Source: an uncultured Polymorphobacter sp.
GTDB lineage: Bacteria; Pseudomonadota; Alphaproteobacteria; Sphingomonadales; Sphingomonadaceae
Length of the DNA: 20,182 nucleotides
Assembly: GCA_937871645.1 (NCBI GenBank)
Contig: CALMPZ010000448.1
Span: 1-20,182, forward strand
Reading direction: 5' to 3'
Both the position numbers and the translations under genes were made by a program. Positions 13,885 to 20,182 of the stretch are shown here, piece by piece. Below the pieces are notes generated by a model. The model ran no database searches, had not been told where the DNA came from, and was given only the letters and a program-made list of their open reading frames with translations. The first letter of the stretch is position 1; each line of letters begins with the position of its first letter.

Positions 13885-13913
13885 GGCGGCCGGCGCCTCC
13901 CCCGTCGGCCGCC
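13885..13913 (+). terminator. hairpin between YHS gene and bufferin precursor
   Basis: GGCGGCCG (13885-13892) and CGGCCGCC (13906-13913) form a perfect 8-bp GC stem with a 13-base loop. No T-run follows. It may partly terminate, or stabilise the YHS end of, a common transcript and so set different levels for the two parts. Confidence 0.4.
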
Positions 13914-13943
13914 ATTCCCCCTCCAAGAAAAAGGGATCCTCCC

Positions 13944-14243
13944 ATGGATATCACCCGTTCCGCCTTTCTGGCCGGCGCACTTGCCACGGCGTTGACCGGC
14001 CTCGCCACCGGCGCCGCAGCCGCCGACAAGCCGGCACGCGAGAAATGCTTCGGCATCTCGCTCGCCGGCCATAATGATTGCGCCGCCGGCCCCGGCACGT
14101 CGTGCGCCGGCACCTCCAAGGTCGATTATCAGGGTAACGCCTGGAAACTGGTTCCGGCCGGCACCTGCACCACCGTGGCGTCAAAGTCGTCGCCGACCGG
14201 CCACGGCCAGCTTGCGGCCTATACCGCCGCCAAGCAGCGCTGA
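13944..14243 (+). CDS. bufA1: bufferin precursor peptide (DUF2282, BufA1/GigA type)
   Basis: The 99-residue protein has a signal peptide (about 1-27, ending AAAA) and a core with four cysteines: Cys35 (EKCFGIS), Cys46 (GHNDCAAG), Cys54 (TSCAGTS) and Cys75 (VPAGTC). This pattern is that of DUF2282 bufferins, ribosomally made peptides exported to the periplasm whose core cysteines are modified by the DUF692 enzyme and which bind copper. The modification is established for family members, not shown here. The stop is 4 bases before the start of the modifying enzyme gene. Confidence 0.92.
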   Translation: MDITRSAFLAGALATALTGLATGAAAADKPAREKCFGISLAGHNDCAAGPGTSCAGTSKVDYQGNAWKLVPAGTCTTVASKSSPTGHGQLAAYTAAKQR

Positions 14244-14247
14244 TCCG

Positions 14248-15138
14248 ATGACGGCCGCCGCCCTTCAATCGCCGTTGCCCCCTGCGGCGAGGCGGGGCCT
14301 GCCGCCGTCAGCGGGGTTGGGCCTGCACCGCGAACATCTCGACGAGGTGCTCGCCGGTGCAGGCCAACTCGGCTTCATCGAGATCCATGCCGAGAATTTC
14401 ATGAGCGCCGGCGGCCCGAATCTGGCGCTGCTCGACACGCTGGCGAACCAATATCCCATCTCGCTGCACGGCGTGGCGCTATCGCTGGGTGGCGAGGCCG
14501 AACTGGACCGCGCGCATCTGCAACGCCTGCGCCGGATCATCGACCGTGTCGCACCGGCAAGCTTTTCGGAGCATCTGGCCTGGTCCAGCCACGACGGCAT
14601 CTATTTCAACGACCTGCTGCCGATCGCCTATGATGCGGCTACGCTGTGGCGCGTCGCCGATCATGTCGATGCCGCGCAATCGGCGCTGGGCATGCGATTG
14701 CTGCTCGAAAACCCGTCGACCTATGTCACCCATGCGTCGAGCACCTGGGACGAAGTCGATTTTCTTGCCGAGATCGCGCGGCGCACTGGCTGCGGGCTGT
14801 TGCTCGACATCAACAATGCGCTGGTCTCGTCGGTCAATCACGACTGGAATGTCGATGATTACCTGCAGCGCTTTCCGCTTGGCCTTGTCGGCGAGATCCA
14901 CCTCGCCGGCCATGCGGAAGCCACCGACGCCGCCGGCCAGCCGCTGCTGATCGACAGCCATGGCGCCGCCATCGCGGAGCTGGTCTGGTCGCTCTACGCC
15001 GATGTCATCGCCCGCGCCGGCCCGCTGCCGACGCTGATCGAGCGCGACAACGACATTCCGCCCTTTGCCGCCGCCGCCGCCGAGGTGGCGCGTGCTGCGG
15101 CCATCCTGTCCCGCCACGCCCGGGAGGCCAGGCCATGA
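14248..15138 (+). CDS. bufB: DUF692 multinuclear iron oxidative enzyme (MNIO), bufferin maturase
   Basis: This TIM-barrel iron enzyme of 296 residues is expected to oxidise cysteines of the bufferin peptide into heterocycles. Likely metal-binding motifs are in order: EIHAEN (45-50), SLHG with His74, SEHLAW (107-112), LENPS with Glu154, LLDINN with Asp187, EIHLAGH with His218, LIDSHG with Asp236, and LIERD with Glu265. The frame is open upstream to 14074 but that would overlap the peptide gene, and the ATG at 14248 gives the normal family N-terminus. The 3' end overlaps the DUF2063 partner gene by 4 bases. Confidence 0.93.
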   Translation: MTAAALQSPLPPAARRGLPPSAGLGLHREHLDEVLAGAGQLGFIEIHAENFMSAGGPNLALLDTLANQYPISLHGVALSLGGEAELDRAHLQRLRRIIDRVAPASFSEHLAWSSHDGIYFNDLLPIAYDAATLWRVADHVDAAQSALGMRLLLENPSTYVTHASSTWDEVDFLAEIARRTGCGLLLDINNALVSSVNHDWNVDDYLQRFPLGLVGEIHLAGHAEATDAAGQPLLIDSHGAAIAELVWSLYADVIARAGPLPTLIERDNDIPPFAAAAAEVARAAAILSRHAREARP

Positions 15139-15893
15139 TGCCACAAAAATCCTTCTCGATCGCCGTGCGGACACCCGACGGCGTGCAACCGCTGTTCGTC
15201 AGCGGCGCCGGCGGCCGCTTCACCGTCTACCAGCGCAACCATGTCGCCGGCCTTGTCGCGGCGCTCGCAAAGACCTTCCCCGTCGTCCAGCGCCTGGTCG
15301 GCGACGAATTCTTTGCGGCGATGGCGGCGCGCTTCATCTTTCAGGCGCCGCCGCGCTCGCCGGTGCTGGCCGAATACGGTGCCGAGCTTGGCGATTTCAT
15401 CGCGGCGTTCGAGCCCGCGGAAGGCTTGCCCTTTCTGGCCGATGTCGCAGGGCTCGAATACGCGCGGGTCCGGGCCTGGCATGCCGCCGACCATGCCGTG
15501 CCGGCGCTGGCCGATACGCACGACTTTGCGGCAATACTGCCGCAGCGGATCGTGCTGCACCCGTCGGCAACGCTGATCGCCTCCGATCACCCGGTGCTGG
15601 GCATCTGGCACGCCAACCAGCCCACAACGGCGGTCCCGGTCGAAGACTGGCAACCCGAAACCGCGCTCGTCTACCGGTCGGGCGATGCTGTGGCGCACAC
15701 GCCGGTCGATGCTGACACACGCGTGTTGCTGTCGGCGCTGCTTGCGGCCGAAAGCCTTGAAGCTGCGCTGCTCGACCAGCCGACGCCAGCGGCCGCCGGC
15801 ACGGCACTGCTGCGCTGCGTCCAGCTCATGCAGGCGGGCGCACTGGTCACTGCAATTCCCCCTGCCTCGAACGTCGAAGGAACACTGCCATGA
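15135..15893 (+). CDS. bufC: DUF2063 bufferin-binding partner protein
   Basis: The 252-residue protein has the N-terminal DUF2063 domain, seen in FTVYQRNHVAGLVAAL, FPVVQRLVGDEFFAAMAARF and GLPFLADVAGLEYAR. In bufferin systems this protein binds the precursor and presents it to the MNIO enzyme. The C-terminal part (about 130-252) is less conserved, with IVLHPSATLIASDHPVLGIW. Overlaps of 4 bases on both sides (15135-15138 and 15890-15893) place it in one translationally coupled unit. Confidence 0.9.
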   Translation: MMPQKSFSIAVRTPDGVQPLFVSGAGGRFTVYQRNHVAGLVAALAKTFPVVQRLVGDEFFAAMAARFIFQAPPRSPVLAEYGAELGDFIAAFEPAEGLPFLADVAGLEYARVRAWHAADHAVPALADTHDFAAILPQRIVLHPSATLIASDHPVLGIWHANQPTTAVPVEDWQPETALVYRSGDAVAHTPVDADTRVLLSALLAAESLEAALLDQPTPAAAGTALLRCVQLMQAGALVTAIPPASNVEGTLP

Positions 15894-16342
15894 CTGATAC
15901 CGCCACTGTCGCTGCGCGCCTGCGCGACTCGATTGATCTGCTTGCCAAGGTGCCGCCGAGCCTCGTCCAGCTGGTGCTGCGCTTCGGCCTCGCCGGCATT
16001 TTCTGGTCATCGGGCCGGACCAAGGTCGAAGGGCTGCTGACCATCTCCGAAAGCACCTATTTCCTTTTCGAGGAGGAGTATCGGCTGCCGCTGGTATCGC
16101 CGCACCTGGCAGCCCAGCTTGGCACCTACGCCGAGCATCTGTTCCCGATCCTGCTGGTGCTGGGGCTTGCCACCCGGCTTTCGGCGCTGGCGCTGTTCGG
16201 CATGACGCTGGTCATCCAGATCTTTGTCTACCCGGATGCGTTCCTTGCCACCCATCTTGGCTGGTTCGCGCTGGCGCTGGCGATCGCCACCGGCGGGCCC
16301 GGTAAAATCTCGCTCGACTACCAGTTCTTCCGCCGCCGCTGA
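15890..16342 (+). CDS. DoxX family membrane protein (GigD/BufD-like)
   Basis: The 150-residue integral membrane protein has about four hydrophobic segments: LVLRFGLAGIFWSSGRTKV (near 28-46), a short one near 75-85, LFPILLVLGLATRLSALALFGMTLVIQIFV (about 84-113) and a C-terminal one ending in FALALAIATGG. The pattern and length fit DoxX. A DoxX gene closes the gig operon in Caulobacter as here. The precise role is unknown; electron transfer or thiol redox chemistry at the membrane is proposed for DoxX relatives. The 3' end meets the LysR gene tail to tail with 8 bases between. Confidence 0.88.
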   Translation: MTDTATVAARLRDSIDLLAKVPPSLVQLVLRFGLAGIFWSSGRTKVEGLLTISESTYFLFEEEYRLPLVSPHLAAQLGTYAEHLFPILLVLGLATRLSALALFGMTLVIQIFVYPDAFLATHLGWFALALAIATGGPGKISLDYQFFRRR

Positions 16343-16350
16343 ACCGCGGC

Positions 16351-17247
16351 TCAGTTGATGTGGCGATCGGCGCGCAGGCGTTCGACGGCCAGGTCGACAA
16401 AGGCCCGCACCTTGGCCGAGGCGCGGCGGCCTTCGGGGTGGACGACATGGACCGGCAGCGGTTCCAGTTCATATTCGGACAGGATCGTCTGCAGCGCCCC
16501 TGATTCGAGCGCCGCGCTGATCTGGTACGACAGCGGCCGCGCCAGCCCCCAGCCCTGGACTGCGGCGGCGACGATCGCTTCATAGGTGCTGCACGAAAGC
16601 TGCGGCGTCACGGTCACGCCGATTTTCTCGTCCTTGCCGAAGCGCCAGTCGAGCGACGACCATGAGCCTGTCGAACCGATGATGCGATGCCGGGTCAGAT
16701 CGGACGGGTGCTGCGGTACGCCGTGGCGCTCGAAATAGGCCGGCGCGCCGCAGACGACGCGGCGCACGGTACCGACACGGACCGCGCTGTAGCTTGAATC
16801 GGGCAGATGGCCGATGCGGATCGACACGTCGATGCCCTCATCGACGATGTTGACGACGCGGTCGACGAACACCGCGCGGCCGCTGACCATGGGGTTGGCA
16901 TCGAGGAATTCGGTGAGGATCGGCAATATGTAATTGTTGCCGAACAGCACCGAGGCGGTGACGCTGAGCGTGCCGGTCGGCGTGGTATATGACCCCGCCG
17001 CCGCCGCCTCGGCCTCGGCAATGTCCGACAGGATGCGGCGGCAATCCTCGAAATAGCGCGCGCCGGGCTCGGTCAGCTTGACCGTGCGCGTGGTGCGGGT
17101 CAGCAGCCTGGTGCCGATGATGTCCTCCAGCGCGGCCACCGCGCGGGTGACGGCGGGCGGGCTCATGTTGAGTTGCCGCGCGGCCTCGGCGAACCCACCG
17201 GTTTCGGCCACGCGGACAAACACCTGCATGGCGTGCAATCGCGACAT
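16351..17247 (-). CDS. LysR family transcriptional regulator
   Basis: The 298-residue protein begins MSRLHAMQVFVRVAETGGFA, and the winged helix-turn-helix covers about residues 18-60 (AARQLNMSPPAVTRAVAALEDIIGTRLLTRTTRTVKLT). The C-terminal periplasmic-binding-like effector domain has the usual features (GTLSVTASVLFG, DVSIRIGHLPDS, ALVERL-like end). It belongs to the CrgA-like group of LysR proteins. It is divergent from a glutathione S-transferase gene about 390 bases away, which is its most likely target; the effector is not known. Confidence 0.93.
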   Translation of the reverse strand: MSRLHAMQVFVRVAETGGFAEAARQLNMSPPAVTRAVAALEDIIGTRLLTRTTRTVKLTEPGARYFEDCRRILSDIAEAEAAAAGSYTTPTGTLSVTASVLFGNNYILPILTEFLDANPMVSGRAVFVDRVVNIVDEGIDVSIRIGHLPDSSYSAVRVGTVRRVVCGAPAYFERHGVPQHPSDLTRHRIIGSTGSWSSLDWRFGKDEKIGVTVTPQLSCSTYEAIVAAAVQGWGLARPLSYQISAALESGALQTILSEYELEPLPVHVVHPEGRRASAKVRAFVDLAVERLRADRHIN

Positions 17248-17267
17248 TGCTCATTCCCCCCAACGAA

Positions 17268-17286
17268 ATAATCCATTTCAGATTAT
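17268..17286. promoter_or_regulatory. ATAATC-N7-GATTAT dyad upstream of lysR-type gene
   Basis: A perfect 6-bp inverted repeat with a 7-base spacer lies 20 bases upstream of the regulator start codon. It is AT-rich in a GC-rich setting. LysR sites usually have ATC-N9-GAT, so the spacing is slightly short; autoregulation is possible. Confidence 0.45.
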
Positions 17287-17326
17287 CGCAATTCTGCAGA
17301 TTGGCACAAGAATTTAGAACGGGGCC

Positions 17327-17533
17327 ATGATCCACGCCCTCGCTCACCACCTGCATCTCGATCTTGCCGCTGCGGCGTCAGGCCGGCTTTGGCGCCTGGC
17401 GCTGGAGATCCAGACGATCATTGTCACCGCTGCCGCCGGCGGCTCGGTTTCGACGGCCATCCCGCCGCTCTTGGCGTTGGCCATCAACGGCATTCTCGGG
17501 CTGAGCGGCCGGTCGTTCCAGAATCCGGAATAG
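17327..17533 (+). CDS. possible small hydrophobic protein (68 aa), doubtful
   Basis: In the 388-base gap between the LysR and GST genes there is a 68-codon frame with ATG at 17327. It encodes a His-rich start followed by a hydrophobic stretch (IQTIIVTAAAGG to LALAINGILGL) that could span the membrane. There is no good ribosome binding site and I do not recognise the family. The gap also has a minus-strand open frame. It may simply be regulatory DNA. Confidence 0.22.
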   Translation: MIHALAHHLHLDLAAAASGRLWRLALEIQTIIVTAAAGGSVSTAIPPLLALAINGILGLSGRSFQNPE

Positions 17534-17635
17534 TGACTTGCTCCGGACGAGGCTTCTGCCGCCGCGGCTTTCCCAGCAATCTTCAACGCGTTCGGCAGGC
17601 CCCTCTGCCGCACATTTGCCCCAAGGAGTAACGCC

Positions 17636-18253
17636 ATGAAACTATACTATCACCCGCTTTCCGGCCATGCCCACCGCGCCCGGCTGTTCCTGTCGCTCAT
17701 CGGCGCCGATTTCGAACTGGTCGAAGTCGATCTGTCGAAGGGTGCCCACAAGGCACCGGCGTTCCTCGCGCTCAACCGCTTCGGCCAGGTGCCGGTTCTT
17801 GAAGATGATGGTGTGGTCATCGCCGATGCCAACGCCATCCTCATCTATCTCGCCAAGAAGTTCGGCCGGACCGACTGGTTGCCATCGGATGCCGTCGGCG
17901 GCGCTGCAATCCAGCGCTGGCTTTCGGTCGCCGCCGGGCAGATCGCCTTCGGTCCGGCAGCGGCGCGGCTGATTACCGTGTTCGGTGCCGGCTTCAACGC
18001 CGACGAGGTCATCGCCCGCGCGCATGGCATCCTGAAGATCCTCGATGCCGAGCTGGCCAGCCGCGACTGGATCGCCGCCGATCGCCCGACCATCGCGGAT
18101 GTCGCGCTCTACAGCTATATCGCGCGGGCGCCTGAGGGCAATGTCAGCCTCGATGCCTATCCGGCGGTCAACGCCTGGCTCAAGCGCATCGAAGCACTGC
18201 CGGGCTTTGTCGCGTTCGTGAATACGCCCGTCGGCCTCGCCGCCGCCGCCTGA
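17636..18253 (+). CDS. glutathione S-transferase family protein
   Basis: The 205-residue protein starts with a thioredoxin-like domain ([19 protein letters not shown], then the cis-proline region [11 protein letters not shown] and the glutathione-binding ADANAIL, where the usual E/Q-S pair is D-A). A helical C-terminal domain follows, with the N-capping box in [13 protein letters not shown] strong AAGGAG ribosome binding site precedes the ATG at 17636. Glutathione conjugation or peroxidase activity is likely, but the substrate is not known and the altered glutathione contact makes activity less certain. It is followed after 63 bases by a flavin oxidoreductase, likely in the same transcript. 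Confidence 0.88.
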   Translation: MKLYYHPLSGHAHRARLFLSLIGADFELVEVDLSKGAHKAPAFLALNRFGQVPVLEDDGVVIADANAILIYLAKKFGRTDWLPSDAVGGAAIQRWLSVAAGQIAFGPAAARLITVFGAGFNADEVIARAHGILKILDAELASRDWIAADRPTIADVALYSYIARAPEGNVSLDAYPAVNAWLKRIEALPGFVAFVNTPVGLAAAA

Positions 18254-18260
18254 ACCGTGC

Positions 18261-18289
18261 ATCCCGGGCCGGTAGCGCCGGTCCGGGAT
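18261..18289 (+). terminator. 12-bp GC hairpin between GST and oxidoreductase genes
   Basis: ATCCCGGGCCGG (18261-18272) and CCGGTCCGGGAT (18278-18289) pair over 12 positions with one G/T pair and a 5-base loop. There is no T-run, so it may attenuate, block 3' decay of the GST message, or be a processing site. Confidence 0.45.
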
Positions 18290-18316
18290 CCGCTACCCGT
18301 TTGAAAGGCACGACCG

Positions 18317-20182
18317 ATGACCAGCCTGACCACCATCGAACCGGCCTCGCGTTGGCACAGCGGCGAAGTCACGTTGCAGCGCTCGGTCGGTGTCGCCGAT
18401 CGCATGGCCATCGTCGGCCCCAAGGTCATTCGCGATCATATGCCCGACCAGCATCGCGACTTTTATGCGCAATTGCCGTTCATCGTCGCCGGCGCGGTCG
18501 ATGCCCATGGCCATGTCTGGGCCACGCTGCTGGCTGGCGCACCGGGTTTTGCCACGTCCCCCGATCCGCGCACGCTGGCGCTGGCAGTGGCACGCGATGC
18601 CGGCGATCCGGCCGCTGCCGGCATGAATGACGGTGATGCCATCGGCCTGCTCGGCATCGAGTTGCACAGCCGCCGGCGCAACCGCATGAACGGCACGGTG
18701 CGCCGCAGCGGCGATAGCGGCTTCGCGGTCATTGTCGAACACAGCTTCGGCAACTGCCCGCAGTATATCCAGCTGCGTGACTGGCAGGTGGTGGACGCAG
18801 ATGTGGCAGCGCCTGCTGCGGCCGACCGCAAGGACCATCTCGACGTCGCCGCGCGCGCCATGATTGCGGCAGCCGATACATTCTTCGTCGCCTCCTATGT
18901 CGATGATGATGCCGGTCACCGCCAGGTCGATGCCTCGCATCGCGGCGGCAAGGCGGGCTTCGTGCGCATCGATGCCGATGGCGCGCTGACCATCCCCGAT
19001 TTTGCCGGCAACCTGCATTTCAACACGCTGGGCAATTTCCTGCTCAATCCGCGCGCCGGACTGACCTTCGTCGATTTTGCCAGCGGCGACATGCTGCAGA
19101 TGATCGGTGACGCCGAAGTCATCCTCGACTCACCGGAAATCGCTGCATTCCAGGGTGCCGAGCGGCTGTGGCGGTTCCGGCCGCGCCTCGTCGTGCGCCG
19201 TCCCGCCGCCTTGCCGCTGCGCTGGAGGTTCCGCGACTGGTCGGCCAATTCGCTGATGACCGGATCATGGGAAGATGCGGGCGCGCGGTTGCAGGCACAA
19301 GCGCTCGCGACGCAATGGCGGCCGTTCCGGGTGGCGCGCATCGTCGATGAAAGTGCGGTCATTCGCTCCTTCCACCTCGAACCCGCCGACGGTGCGGGCA
19401 TGACGCCCCACCGCGCCGGCCAGCATCTGCCCATCCGCCTGTCCATCGCCGGACAAGCCAAGCCGGTGCTCCGCACCTACACGCTGTCAACCGCCCCCTC
19501 CGATCCCGGTTACCGGATCAGCGTCCGGCGCCAGGGACTCGCCTCGGCCCACCTTCACGACCATGTCGGCATTGGCGACATCATCGAAGTGCGCGCCCCG
19601 GCGGGCGAGTTCACCATCGACGCTGCCGAACGCCGCCCGGCCGTACTGATCGGCGCCGGAGTCGGAGTGACGCCGATGCTCGCGATGCTGCGGCACATCG
19701 TTTACGAAGGACTGCGCACGCGGCGCGTGCGGCCGACGGTGATGATCCAGGCGGCACGCACCCGCGGCGAACGCGGCTTCGATGCCGAAATCGCCGAACT
19801 CGTGGCGCGCGCCGATGGCAAGGTGCGGCTTGTGCGCACGCTCGACGAGGTGGATGACGGCGCGGTTGCCAGCGTCGACTATGATGCCGCCGGGCGCGTC
19901 GACATGGCGTTGCTGCGCCAGGTGCTCGGCTTTGACGACCATGACTTCTACCTGTGCGGTCCGCCGCCGTTCATGCAATCGCTTTACGACGGCCTGCGCG
20001 ACCTCAACATCGCCGACCATCGCATCCACGCCGAAGCCTTTGGCCCGGCATCGCTGCGCCGGCGCACCGATGCGGGGGCTGAACCGGCCGCGCAGCCTTC
20101 GAGTGTGCCCGTGCCGGTGGCGTTTGCCACTTCGGCCAAGGAAGCGCGCTGGACACCCGGTGCCGGCAGCCTGCTCGATCTT
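18317..20182 (+). CDS. PNPOx-like/ferredoxin reductase fusion oxidoreductase, 3' truncated
   Basis: The frame runs from ATG 18317 to the window end, 622 residues without a stop. Residues ~35-300 form a pyridoxamine 5'-phosphate oxidase-like flavin-binding split barrel (VWATLLAGAPGF, FVASYVDD, GNLHFNTLGNFLLNP). Residues ~335-575 form a ferredoxin-NADP reductase module: FAD motif RTYTLS at 386-391, NAD(P) motif GAGVGVTPM at 446-454 and CGPPPFM at 547-553. The last visible residues (FATSAKEARWTPGAGSLLDL) look like the start of a plant-type [2Fe-2S] domain, so the whole should be a three-domain electron-transfer protein. It follows the GST gene, suggesting a redox or detoxification role. Confidence 0.9.
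   Translation, partial: MTSLTTIEPASRWHSGEVTLQRSVGVADRMAIVGPKVIRDHMPDQHRDFYAQLPFIVAGAVDAHGHVWATLLAGAPGFATSPDPRTLALAVARDAGDPAAAGMNDGDAIGLLGIELHSRRRNRMNGTVRRSGDSGFAVIVEHSFGNCPQYIQLRDWQVVDADVAAPAAADRKDHLDVAARAMIAAADTFFVASYVDDDAGHRQVDASHRGGKAGFVRIDADGALTIPDFAGNLHFNTLGNFLLNPRAGLTFVDFASGDMLQMIGDAEVILDSPEIAAFQGAERLWRFRPRLVVRRPAALPLRWRFRDWSANSLMTGSWEDAGARLQAQALATQWRPFRVARIVDESAVIRSFHLEPADGAGMTPHRAGQHLPIRLSIAGQAKPVLRTYTLSTAPSDPGYRISVRRQGLASAHLHDHVGIGDIIEVRAPAGEFTIDAAERRPAVLIGAGVGVTPMLAMLRHIVYEGLRTRRVRPTVMIQAARTRGERGFDAEIAELVARADGKVRLVRTLDEVDDGAVASVDYDAAGRVDMALLRQVLGFDDHDFYLCGPPPFMQSLYDGLRDLNIADHRIHAEAFGPASLRRRTDAGAEPAAQPSSVPVPVAFATSAKEARWTPGAGSLLDL

Noticed and set aside
1..20182. CRISPR arrays, rRNA, complete insertion sequences, prophage genes
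   Set aside because: No regularly spaced repeats, no rRNA-like sequence and no transposase or phage protein motif was seen.

Overview
The window is a piece of a GC-rich alphaproteobacterial chromosome. The gene content fits Sphingomonadales best: a DUF6491-type lipoprotein, a gig/bufferin operon, a LuxO-like regulator paired with an H-NOX sensor, and strong NNC/NNG codon bias. This placement is an inference from gene families, not from a marker gene.

Layout. (1) 1-786: the 3' end of a large surface or outer-membrane protein. (2) 840-2909: a signalling module made of an H-NOX heme protein and a LuxO/NtrC-type response regulator. A sigma-54 promoter and a LuxO-type palindrome lie in front of it. 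(3) 2915-5756: housekeeping and accessory genes, namely a SolA/monomeric sarcosine oxidase-type flavoenzyme, a DUF2244 membrane protein, endonuclease III (nth) and a small lipoprotein. (4) 5840-5916: tRNA-Arg(CCG). (5) 6083-11323: a tightly coupled operon for an unidentified amine/aldehyde pathway. It encodes a class 3 aldehyde dehydrogenase, a TetR regulator, a GSAM-like class III aminotransferase, an MBL-fold hydrolase, a Rid-family protein and a protein with a C-terminal Rieske domain. A 14-bp perfect inverted repeat overlaps its promoter. (6) 11324-12471: about 1.1 kb with no believable gene, probably decayed or foreign DNA, starting where the next operon gene should begin. (7) 12472-13077: an outer-membrane beta-barrel protein on the minus strand. 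(8) 13376-16342: a YHS-domain protein and a bufferin (gig-type) operon: DUF2282 precursor, DUF692/MNIO enzyme, DUF2063 partner and DoxX membrane protein. (9) 16351-20182: a LysR regulator facing a glutathione S-transferase and a PNPOx-ferredoxin reductase fusion that runs off the window.

How the genes work together. The H-NOX lacks the distal tyrosine used for O2 binding, so it is probably a nitric oxide sensor. Its partner has every residue needed for phosphorylation and sigma-54 activation, and the promoter in front of the pair looks like a target of that partner (autoregulation); no kinase is present in the window. The amine operon is probably held off by its own TetR protein. The buf genes should make and modify a cysteine-rich, metal-binding periplasmic peptide. 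The LysR-GST-oxidoreductase cluster resembles an electrophile or redox stress locus.

The strongest candidates for undescribed biology are the H-NOX/LuxO-like circuit with its cis sites, and the 6139-11323 operon with its odd Rieske protein and its Rid protein lacking the canonical arginine.
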